64,000 nt of DNA from Lentisphaerota bacterium (GTDB lineage: Bacteria; Verrucomicrobiota; Lentisphaeria; Oligosphaerales; JABHEG01), in NCBI GenBank assembly GCA_018676675.1, contig JABHEG010000262.1, positions 1-64,000 of the forward strand, in the 5' to 3' direction. The position numbers were made by a program, and so were the translations under genes. Below the pieces are notes generated by a model, which worked only from the letters and a program-made list of their open reading frames with translations, was not told the DNA's origin and did no database searches. Of the stretch, positions 35,597 through 43,535 are shown in pieces (the stretch's first letter is position 1; every line of letters starts with the position of its first letter).

Positions 35597-37441
35597 ATGA
35601 GGATGGGACGGCTGGTTACGGGAATGGGCCTGGTGCTGTTGACGACGGTTTGGGCGCAGGCGCAGTCCGTGGACTATGTAAAGGCGGTAGCGACAGCCCA
35701 GAAGGAGGGGGATCTTGGGGCGGTTAACCGGCTCTGCAACGACTGGATCGAGGCCAAGCCGGGTGACGATCGGCCGCGACTCATTCTGGGACGCCTCCTT
35801 CTGGGGCTGGACAAGATAGATCAGGCCCTCGAGCATTTCGAGCTGGCCGCCGAGGCCAACCCGTTGAGCGCCGAACCGCGTTGCGAGATCGGCAATGTCT
35901 TCCTTAAGGCGCGGAAGTACGACGAGGCAGTCAAGGAGTATGACCACGCGCTCAAGACCAATCGGGAGTACGTGCCGGCTCTGGTAGGCAAGGCACGGGC
36001 GAAGCTGGCGCAAGGAGACGCGCAGGCTGCCCTTGCTGAGGCCCAGCGCGCAGGCCAACATAGGTCCGATGATCCGGCGGTCAGCGCGTTACTTGGCGAA
36101 GTGCTTTCGGCACTGGGCTTAACGGACAAGGCCCTTGGGGAACTGCAGGCGGCCCATGGCAAGGACAGCGCCAATGCTGACCTCTGCCATCAGTACGCGG
36201 CAACGCTGGAACTGGCTGGTCGTGTCGAGGATGCGCAGGCAATGTGGAAGCAGTTCCTCGCGCTTGAGCCCACCGGCAAACGGGCACTGTGTGTCCGGAA
36301 CGGGTGGGTCATACTGGCGCGTGAGGAGTTTTCAGCATTGCCATCCCCCGCAGTCTCGCCCGATGGCCGGTACATGGCTTTTCCCGTGTGGGCTAAGGGG
36401 ATCTTTCGGGCGCCCTTCGACGATCCTGGCAAGAGGACGTTGCTTGCGCCCTGGCCTGAGGGCGGGAGTCTCCGACACCTCGCATGGTCGCCGGATGGTA
36501 CCAAAGTGATCTACAATGAATGTGGCAAGAAACTGACGGCGATTGGACGCAACAGAATCGTGGCGGCAGTGCCTGGGCACGAGTCGGAACTCATCGAGCT
36601 TCCCGGAAGTGCAGCATACCCCTCGTGGGCACCGTGCGACGAGGAGATCTTGTTCAGCACGCGCCTGGGGCATCTGTGGATTTGGGCAGATTCGGTTGCC
36701 GAGCCCCGCGTTCTTGAACTCGTCGGAAGGGCTGCAAAGGGTTTAGTCATGGGGAGGGCCGACTACATACCGAACGGCAGGGAATTGGTGGTACAGACGA
36801 CCCACCTCAAGAGCAAGTTGACGGAATTGTGTCGTGTTTCCAGGGACAAGGGAGAGGTCTTGGGCAGTTTCGCTGATCTTGGGCAGATCGCATGCGGTGG
36901 GCTGGCTGTTTCTCCAGACGGTACCACCGTCGCTGCTATGGCGCTCGGCAGTGAGAAGCCCAGCTACGTCGTGATGGTGTCCACGACCCCGCCGTGTGCG
37001 CACGTTCGACTGTTTGAGACGATCTTCGGCTACATCAACCCCAGTTGGCACCCGGAGAGCAGGATGATCGTTGCCGCGCCCGCCGACAAGCGTAAGCTCA
37101 CACTCGCAATTGCTCGCCTCGGGGGGCTCGACCGCCGGCCTGTGGGCATTGCGCTGGAACGCAATGGGCAGACGCTGACGGTACTCGTCACGGGGCGGAC
37201 GAAGGAACGCCAAGCGGTGGACCTGCGATGGGAGGCCTTCGATGCTGATTCACTCCGCGTCGGCGCGCCGGGAGAAAGCGAGGCCCCGGTCGAGCTCAAG
37301 CCGGGGGAACGGGTGGAGTGGCCGATTAGCCTCACACCCGAGCAAGCGAAAAGCGCCGTGACGGTCAAGGTGACCGTGCTGAATCAGGACGGTGTCGGCG
37401 CGGTGAAGCTGGTGGATTGGGTGGAGGAGGCAGAGCGCTAG
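35597..37441 (+). CDS. Array paralogue 7: exported TPR/beta-propeller protein (type B)
   Basis: 614 aa. Signal peptide MRMGRLVTGMGLVLLTTVWA then QAQSVDY. TPR head LCNDWIEAKPGDDRPRLILG, nearly the same as paralogue 6. Propeller: PAVSPDGRYMAFPVWAKGIF, HLAWSPDGTKVIYNECG, ADYIPNGRELVVQT, PSWHPESRMIVAAP; paralogue 11 is the closest match here. C-terminal domain LRWEAFDADSLRVGAPGES and LNQDGVGAVKLVDWVEEAER. It is a free-standing copy, with its own promoter-like motif upstream and a 125-bp gap before paralogue 8. Confidence 0.87.
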   Translation: MRMGRLVTGMGLVLLTTVWAQAQSVDYVKAVATAQKEGDLGAVNRLCNDWIEAKPGDDRPRLILGRLLLGLDKIDQALEHFELAAEANPLSAEPRCEIGNVFLKARKYDEAVKEYDHALKTNREYVPALVGKARAKLAQGDAQAALAEAQRAGQHRSDDPAVSALLGEVLSALGLTDKALGELQAAHGKDSANADLCHQYAATLELAGRVEDAQAMWKQFLALEPTGKRALCVRNGWVILAREEFSALPSPAVSPDGRYMAFPVWAKGIFRAPFDDPGKRTLLAPWPEGGSLRHLAWSPDGTKVIYNECGKKLTAIGRNRIVAAVPGHESELIELPGSAAYPSWAPCDEEILFSTRLGHLWIWADSVAEPRVLELVGRAAKGLVMGRADYIPNGRELVVQTTHLKSKLTELCRVSRDKGEVLGSFADLGQIACGGLAVSPDGTTVAAMALGSEKPSYVVMVSTTPPCAHVRLFETIFGYINPSWHPESRMIVAAPADKRKLTLAIARLGGLDRRPVGIALERNGQTLTVLVTGRTKERQAVDLRWEAFDADSLRVGAPGESEAPVELKPGERVEWPISLTPEQAKSAVTVKVTVLNQDGVGAVKLVDWVEEAER

Positions 37442-37566
37442 CGGCGGTGCGTGTTGCGGAGTCGGGAGATCCCCTGGTTGGGCGACACGCATTGGGTTAA
37501 GTACCGGCGTCCCTGGCCTACCAGGTGCACGCGCGACCAACGCGGGCCTGCAGAGGAGATGAAGTG

Positions 37567-39615
37567 ATGAAAACACAGAGAACGTTTCTAGGTTTGAGGG
37601 TGATGCTTCTCGTCCTTCTCCCGCTGACTGTGCAAGCGCAGGGGGTCGACTATGCGGCGGCCGTGGCTGAGGCGGAGAAGGCGGGCAACATGGCGGGGGT
37701 CAGCAGGCTCTGTCAGAAGTGGGCTGGGGCCGAACCGGGTGACGAGCGACCGCGGATCATCTTGGGGCGGACGTTCCTGGTAGCAGGGATGCAGGATCGT
37801 GCGCTTGAGCAGTTCGAGCTGGCTGCGGAGGCCAACCCTCTGAGTCCCGCCCCACGGTGTGAGGTGGGACAGCTGTTCCTGTCTACGGAGAACTGGCAGG
37901 CTGCGACCCGGGAGTTTGGCGAGGCTCTGCGGCTCGATCCTACGTATGTGCCGGCCCTCGTCGGGCGGGTGCGGGTGAAGTTGGGGCAGGGGGATGCCGG
38001 TGGCGCTCTCGCGGATGCTAGGCTTGTGCTCAGCAAGCACGGGAAGAGCTTCGAAGCTCAGGTGTTGTCTGGCGACTGTCTGGTAGCCCTGGGCAGGCTT
38101 GATGAGGCGGAGGCCGAATTGCGGGGTGTTGTGGGAGTCGATCCTGAGAGTGCTGACGGTCTATACGGGCTCGCCAAAGTGTGCCAGATCAACGGGAAAG
38201 AGGATGAGGCGCAGCAGCTCTGGAAGCGGTTTCTCGCAGCAGAGCCATTCGGTCCTCGAGCCGAGGCGGTCCGTCTTGGTTGCGTCGTGCTCAGAACAGT
38301 TGGGCCAACCAGCACGGAGCCAACCGGTAGGGGAGGCGAAGGGGGCGCGCGCGTAGGTGGTCGCGGGGGTGCGCGGGCAGCAGCACGACCAGTCAACATC
38401 GCAGGAGGGGGGGGCATGGAGCCCGTTGGGGGTACAGGCCAGGGCGCAGGCATCGGGGCCGCGGGCATGATAGCACGACCCGTCAAAATGAGAGGGGGGT
38501 GGCCATGTTGGTCGCCGGACGGGAAGCGCATTCTCCACGATCATGGTTCTGCCAAGATGCGAATCACGGATCTGAGCGATGGCCGTAGCATCCGACTTAG
38601 CGATCCTGAGGGATTTGTCATCCTCTTCCCTGACTGGTCACCTGACGGTAAGCGGATCGCCGCGTGCCGGAGGCCCACGGGCGGAGCTCTTTCGGTTGTC
38701 CTCTACGACTTGTTGCCGGAGGGGGGACTTGCCCTCTCAGACTACCAGCCGCCGGCGAATGCCGTGGGCGTACGTTTTTCACCCGACGGCAGGAAGCTGG
38801 TTCTCGGATGTGCGACCGAGCGCGTTGGGCAAGGCCGGGGACGATCGCTGGGGGATCTTGCAGTGCTGGACATGGAGACCAACGGCTCAACGAGAGTGCC
38901 CTGGCCTGCTGAAGCAGATCCGGCGCGCCGTTCACGAAACCGTCCCGCGTGGGGGCCGGATGGGGACACGGTTGTGTTCCACGCGTTTGCCAAGGCGCGT
39001 GGCAATGACAGAGCCGTCTTCGCCATGCGCATGAGCGATCCGTCGTCTGCGAAGAAGCTCAGCGCCAACGGCAAGATGAACGCCGTTCCGGCAGTCCGGC
39101 CGGACGGGCGGTGCGTGGCTTTTGACACATGGCTGGACGGCACCTCGAGCGGTCCGAGTTCGATCAGCGTCGTGACGTTGAGTGGGGATCCAGTCCCGGT
39201 CGCAGTGACGGAGGGGCAGACGCCAGCGTGGAGCCCGGACGGGCAGCGTTTGGCGTATTACAGCCTACGGGCGAAACGCGTGGTCACTGCCCAATTGGGT
39301 GGGCTGGACAGCAGGCCGGTTGGCATCGTGGCGCAACGTGATGCCAGCGCGCTGAGCGTCGTGGTGACCGGTCGTTCCGAAGCGCAACAGCAGGTGAGCC
39401 TGCGTTGGGAGGCGTTCGACGCACACTCGATGCGGGTGGGCGAGGCTGGTGAGAGCGAGGGAGCGTCAGAGCTCAAGCCGGGAGAGAAGGTCGAGTGGAC
39501 ACCGGAAATCCCGACCGAAGGCGGACGCGGGGTGGTCACGGTCAAAGTGCGGGTGCTGAATCAGGACGGCGTGGGGGCGGTCAAGCTGGTTGATTGGGTT
39601 GAGGAGAGTGAGTGA
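37567..39615 (+). CDS. Array paralogue 8: longest copy, Gly/Arg-rich linker (type A)
   Basis: 682 aa, about 65 longer than its siblings. Signal peptide MKTQRTFLGLRVMLLVLLPL. TPR head LCQKWAGAEPGDERPRIILG. Between the TPRs and the propeller (about residues 245-310) is a Gly/Ala/Arg-rich insert (TGRGGEGGARVGGRGGARAA, later GGTGQGAGIGAAGMIARPVK) holding an imperfect duplication around the motif ARPV. Type A propeller: PCWSPDGKRILHDHG, DWSPDGKRIAACRR, RFSPDGRKLVLGCA, PAWSPDGQRLAYYS. C-terminal domain LRWEAFDAHSMRVGEAGES and LNQDGVGAVKLVDWVEESE. ATG 37567 has GAGGAG upstream. Coupled to paralogue 9 by overlap. Confidence 0.87.
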   Translation: MKTQRTFLGLRVMLLVLLPLTVQAQGVDYAAAVAEAEKAGNMAGVSRLCQKWAGAEPGDERPRIILGRTFLVAGMQDRALEQFELAAEANPLSPAPRCEVGQLFLSTENWQAATREFGEALRLDPTYVPALVGRVRVKLGQGDAGGALADARLVLSKHGKSFEAQVLSGDCLVALGRLDEAEAELRGVVGVDPESADGLYGLAKVCQINGKEDEAQQLWKRFLAAEPFGPRAEAVRLGCVVLRTVGPTSTEPTGRGGEGGARVGGRGGARAAARPVNIAGGGGMEPVGGTGQGAGIGAAGMIARPVKMRGGWPCWSPDGKRILHDHGSAKMRITDLSDGRSIRLSDPEGFVILFPDWSPDGKRIAACRRPTGGALSVVLYDLLPEGGLALSDYQPPANAVGVRFSPDGRKLVLGCATERVGQGRGRSLGDLAVLDMETNGSTRVPWPAEADPARRSRNRPAWGPDGDTVVFHAFAKARGNDRAVFAMRMSDPSSAKKLSANGKMNAVPAVRPDGRCVAFDTWLDGTSSGPSSISVVTLSGDPVPVAVTEGQTPAWSPDGQRLAYYSLRAKRVVTAQLGGLDSRPVGIVAQRDASALSVVVTGRSEAQQQVSLRWEAFDAHSMRVGEAGESEGASELKPGEKVEWTPEIPTEGGRGVVTVKVRVLNQDGVGAVKLVDWVEESE

Positions 39616-41453
39616 TGATGACGAAGGACACAATCTCCGGGCTGAGGCTCGTGCTGGCCTTTTCGGTCTTGGCAGCGCGTGCCGTGGGCGTGGACTATGC
39701 GGCAACCGTGGCGGAAGCCCAGAAGAGAGGGGACTTGGGGACGGTCAACCGGTTGTGCAATGAGTGGGCTGCGGCAGCACCGGGAGACGAACGGCCGCGG
39801 ATTGCGCTCGGGCGGGCACTGACGCGAGCTGGAATGGTCGATCGGGCGCTTGAGCAGTTTGAGTTGGCCTGCGAAGCGAATCCGCTCAGTGCCGCGCCAC
39901 GCTGTGAGTTGGGGATGTTGTTCCTTGAAGAAGGGTTGCCGGACGAGGCCATCAAGGAGTTCGCGCAAGCGTCTCGTCTCCAAGCCAGCTTCCTTCCCGC
40001 CATGCTTGGGATGGTGAAGGCGCTGCTGGCAAAAGGAGACGTCGCCCGTGCGCTTGATGCGGCGCAACAGGCCGTGGCGTCGGCTTCGAAGGACGCGGGG
40101 GCGCACTCAGCGCTGGGCGAGTGCTATTGGACGGCGGGCAAGGGCGCGGAAGCCGAGAGCAGCTTTGCGAAGGCGCTGAGCCTGGACGCAGACGATCTGG
40201 ACGCCTTGTTCGGACAAGCCCGGGCGCTGCAACTGAAGGGGCAGGAGGCGAAGGCAGAGGAACTCTGGCAGCGTTTCATGGAGCGGGAACCGGCGGGGAC
40301 GCGAGCGTCGATGGTGCGCAATGGTTGGGTTATTCTGTCCCTTGATCAGCTGCCCAAGGGGTGCCGGAAGTGTCCCGTTTGGTCCCCCGATGGGCGACAC
40401 ATCATGTACGGATACGAGAGACTCGGGGTCATCGATTTGAGGACGAGAGCACACCGTGGGCTGAAGGTGACGGGAGGCAGGAAGTTGTTTTTCCACGACT
40501 GGTCGCCGGACGGTCGCTCGGTTGTCGCTCAGATACGGATGCCGGAAGGCCGTCCAAATCCGTGTCTGTTCGACCTGCGGCTCTCCGAAGGCGCTCTGGA
40601 TGGCGACAAATTCGAGCCTTTGGGGGAAGCAGCTTTCGGGCGTTTCTCGCCGGACGGCACGGGCATTCTCATGTCGGCCGGGGCCTCTGTTCGGGGTGGG
40701 CATCGTGCTTCGTACGGCCTTGGCGTGATCCAGTTGTCTGATCGTGGCCTTCAGTCCATCCCGTGGAAGAACGCCCAACGCCCCGGGCGGAACCAGGCCA
40801 ACTGGACACCGGACGGTCTGCGGGTCGTTTTCCACGCCCATGGTCCGGGGGCGCCAAAGGACCGGCAACTCTACGTCAGCACGCTGGATGGCGAGGAGCC
40901 GCCTTTGCGTCTCACCGACAACAGTGTCATGAACGTGGGGCCCTGTGTCTCGGTGGACGGGGTCAGTGTGGCTTACGCGGCAGCGTTGGGTGGTGGCGGC
41001 ACGGCCATTCATCTTGTCCGGATTGATGGGACGGGTGGTGTTCCCCACCTTGCGTCCGGGGACCGTCCGGCGTGGTCGCCGGATGGCAGGCGCCTGGCGT
41101 ACGACACGCCACGCGGCATCGCCGTCGTGTGCTTTGGGGGACTTGGAGTGAGCCCGGTCACCGTTCACGCAGAGGCCAAGGCCGGGGCGCTGTTCGTTGT
41201 TGCGGCCAACCCTACGGAGATGGACCAACAGATCAGCTTCCGCTGGGAGGCGTTTGGTGATGATTCTGTGCGCATCGGTCCGGGAGGGGAGAGTGAGAAT
41301 ACCGCGGTGCTCAAAGCAGGCGAACGGGTCGAGTGGCCGGTTGATGTGCCGACTGGAGGAGATGTTGCTGTGTCGACGGTCAAGATTGCGGTGCGCAACC
41401 AGAACGGCGTGGGTGCGGTGGAACTGGTTGATTGGGCGGCGTTGTCGCAGTGA
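39612..41453 (+). CDS. Array paralogue 9: exported TPR/beta-propeller protein (type A)
   Basis: 613 aa. Signal peptide MMMTKDTISGLRLVLAFSVL then AARAVGVDY. TPR head LCNEWAAAAPGDERPRIALG. Propeller CPVWSPDGRHIMYGYERLGV, HDWSPDGRSVVAQI, RFSPDGTGILMSAGA, ANWTPDGLRVVFHAHG, PAWSPDGRRLAYDTPRG follows paralogue 1 blade by blade, so these two are sister copies lying 14 kb apart. C-terminal domain FRWEAFGDDSVRIGPGGES, with NQNGVGAVELVDWAALSQ instead of QDGVGAVKL. It starts by overlap with paralogue 8. A 204-bp gap follows, and the tail lacks the Glu-Glu pair. Confidence 0.87.
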   Translation: MMMTKDTISGLRLVLAFSVLAARAVGVDYAATVAEAQKRGDLGTVNRLCNEWAAAAPGDERPRIALGRALTRAGMVDRALEQFELACEANPLSAAPRCELGMLFLEEGLPDEAIKEFAQASRLQASFLPAMLGMVKALLAKGDVARALDAAQQAVASASKDAGAHSALGECYWTAGKGAEAESSFAKALSLDADDLDALFGQARALQLKGQEAKAEELWQRFMEREPAGTRASMVRNGWVILSLDQLPKGCRKCPVWSPDGRHIMYGYERLGVIDLRTRAHRGLKVTGGRKLFFHDWSPDGRSVVAQIRMPEGRPNPCLFDLRLSEGALDGDKFEPLGEAAFGRFSPDGTGILMSAGASVRGGHRASYGLGVIQLSDRGLQSIPWKNAQRPGRNQANWTPDGLRVVFHAHGPGAPKDRQLYVSTLDGEEPPLRLTDNSVMNVGPCVSVDGVSVAYAAALGGGGTAIHLVRIDGTGGVPHLASGDRPAWSPDGRRLAYDTPRGIAVVCFGGLGVSPVTVHAEAKAGALFVVAANPTEMDQQISFRWEAFGDDSVRIGPGGESENTAVLKAGERVEWPVDVPTGGDVAVSTVKIAVRNQNGVGAVELVDWAALSQ

Positions 41454-41523
41454 TATATGTCTGGGGCGTTGACAGGGGCTTTCGCTCCTTCGGGATCGCG
41501 GTTCGTCGCACAGATCAGGATAG

Positions 41524-41553
41524 TTGGCGTTGCGTTGGGAAATGGAGTACACT
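41524..41553 (+). promoter_or_regulatory. Possible sigma-70-like promoter upstream of array gene 10
   Basis: TTGGCG (41524-41529), 18-bp spacer, TACACT (41548-41553), in the 204-bp gap before paralogue 10. The TTGACCGGTT motif is absent here. Confidence 0.3.
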
Positions 41554-41657
41554 CTACACCTGAGGGCTTTACGGAAGAGATCCTGAAGCCGGCAGTCTCG
41601 GCCCATGGGATCTCTTTGGCGAGGGCGTGCAGCAGGCGGTTGATTGGAGGGAGTACG

Positions 41658-43535
41658 ATGAGGGCGAATCGGTGGGAACGGATGAGTCTGGGGGTGATGG
41701 CACTGATCATGTGCTGTGTCGCGGGCGCGGCGGGTGTGGACTACGCCAAGGCGGTAGCTGAGGCCCAGAAGGAGGGCGACCTGGGGGTAGTTAACCGGCT
41801 CTGCAATGAGTGGATTGAGGCCAAGCCGCGGGATGACCGCCCGAGAGTCATTCTGGGCCGCATCTACGTAAGCTTGGGTAAGGTTGATCTGGCTGTGGAG
41901 CAGTTCGAGCTTGCCACGGAAGCGAATCCGCTGATCACGGAGCCGCACTGCGAGATGGGTGACATTCTCCTGAAGGCCGGCAAGCTCTCCGAGGCGGTCA
42001 AGACATACGACGAGGCTCTACGGATCAGCCGAAAGTGCATGCCAGCCCTCTTGGGCAAGGGGCGGGCGATGCTTGCACAGGGCGATGAGAAGGGAGCCCT
42101 AGCTGAAGCTCGCCGAGGCCAGCAGCACAAACCTGACGACGCGCGACTCAGCGCCTTGTGTGGCGAAGCGCTCCTCGCACTCGGCAAGCCCGGAGAGGCG
42201 CTTGTTGAGGCGGGTAAGACGGTCAAACAGGATCCTGAGAATGCGGACGCGTGGTATTGCTACGCGAAGACGTTAGACACGCTGGGGCGCACTGAGGAGG
42301 CCCAGGAAGCGTGGCGGCGCTTTCTCGGTCTGGAACAGGACGAGGAACGTGCCACCCGTGCCAGGAACGGCTGGGTCGTCTTGGGGATCGACGCGCTTTT
42401 CCCGAAACTCGAAGGGCGCACCACCAGCTGCGCCCTTTCCCCCGACGGCAAGCAGGTGGCCTTTGTGTCCTATCAGGACGGGATCTACCGGGCCCCGCTG
42501 GACGGTCAACACGCGCCTGTGCTGATAGCGTCCTGCCCGGAAGGGTGCGATCAGCGACATCTCTCGTGGTCGCCCGACGGTACGGAACTGCTGTATTATG
42601 AAGCCATATACAAGACCCGGGGGGCTCGCGTGAAGCGCATTCAGGCAAGGTTGGGGCAGGAGCCGACGCAGGTCAACGTGCCCGATGTGAGGCGAGGCCT
42701 GTGCCGGGTGGTCTGGTCCCCTTCAGGACAGGAGTTTCAGGTGGGGGTTCAGAACTCGGGGAGGCGGTATTCGATCGACGCGGTCACCGGTGAGAGCCGC
42801 AAGTTTTGGTTCAAGGACGAAGCTGGCAAGGGCCTCATCTGCGGCGACGCCGACTACATGCCAAACGGGAGAGAACTCGTCGGTGCAATGGCCCTTCCCT
42901 ATAAGGGGTCGTTCCTGCATCGTGCCGTCCTGGAGACAGGAGAGGCCGGCCCCAGGATCTTCAGCTACCCGCCGATGCATCCCGGGTCAGTTGTTGTGTC
43001 GGCCGACGGTATCGCTGTTGCCATCACGCTCTATGGCAAGACCCCGGATATCCGGAGACATCTAACGTTGGTCTCGACAGTCCCGCCGTATTCGACGATC
43101 AGTCTGGCGGAGTACCGTGACCCATACGCCAGGCCCGACTGGTATCCGGAGGGGCGGAAGCTCGTGGGCCGGATCGGTGGTTCCGGGCAGGACCGGCTCT
43201 CGGTGGTCCGGTTCGGGGGACTCGACCGCCGGCCCATCGGCATCGCAATCAAGCGCACGGACGACGGTGCGCTGTCCGCAGCGGTGGCGAATCGGACTGA
43301 GAATCTTCAGACCGTGAGCCTACGCTGGGAGGCATTCGATGCTGACTCGCTCCGCGTGGGAGAGGCGGTAGAGAGAAAGGAGCTGACGACGCTCACCGCG
43401 AGAGCAACGCTTGAGTGGGAACTTGAGCTGCCTCCCGAGCAGAAGAAGAGCGCCCAGACGGTCAAGGTGACTGCGCTCAATCAAGACGGTATTGGGGCGG
43501 TGGAACTCATGGATTGGGCTGAGGAGGGCGAATGA
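41658..43535 (+). CDS. Array paralogue 10: exported TPR/beta-propeller protein (type B)
   Basis: 625 aa from ATG 41658, which has GGAGGGAG close upstream. An in-frame ATG at 41457 would add 67 residues without a signal peptide and was not used. Signal peptide MRANRWERMSLGVMALIMCC. TPR head LCNEWIEAKPRDDRPRVILG. Propeller: CALSPDGKQVAFVSYQDGIY, HLSWSPDGTELLYYEA, VVWSPSGQEFQVGV, ADYMPNGRELVGAM, PDWYPEGRKLVGRI, closest to paralogues 6 and 12. C-terminal domain LRWEAFDADSLRVGEAVER and LNQDGIGAVELMDWAEEGE. First gene of the last coupled block; ATGA overlap with paralogue 11. Confidence 0.87.
   Translation: MRANRWERMSLGVMALIMCCVAGAAGVDYAKAVAEAQKEGDLGVVNRLCNEWIEAKPRDDRPRVILGRIYVSLGKVDLAVEQFELATEANPLITEPHCEMGDILLKAGKLSEAVKTYDEALRISRKCMPALLGKGRAMLAQGDEKGALAEARRGQQHKPDDARLSALCGEALLALGKPGEALVEAGKTVKQDPENADAWYCYAKTLDTLGRTEEAQEAWRRFLGLEQDEERATRARNGWVVLGIDALFPKLEGRTTSCALSPDGKQVAFVSYQDGIYRAPLDGQHAPVLIASCPEGCDQRHLSWSPDGTELLYYEAIYKTRGARVKRIQARLGQEPTQVNVPDVRRGLCRVVWSPSGQEFQVGVQNSGRRYSIDAVTGESRKFWFKDEAGKGLICGDADYMPNGRELVGAMALPYKGSFLHRAVLETGEAGPRIFSYPPMHPGSVVVSADGIAVAITLYGKTPDIRRHLTLVSTVPPYSTISLAEYRDPYARPDWYPEGRKLVGRIGGSGQDRLSVVRFGGLDRRPIGIAIKRTDDGALSAAVANRTENLQTVSLRWEAFDADSLRVGEAVERKELTTLTARATLEWELELPPEQKKSAQTVKVTALNQDGIGAVELMDWAEEGE

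Noticed and set aside
41457..41657. N-terminal extension of array copy 10
   Set aside because: The extra 67 residues precede a normal signal peptide and ATG 41658 has GGAGGGAG. The stretch is better read as a leader with a promoter.
40107..41948. 613-codon open frame on the minus strand across array copies 9-10
   Set aside because: It lies antisense to two well-supported genes, crosses their junction and encodes a His/Arg/Pro-rich sequence without family features. Long antisense frames are common at this GC content.
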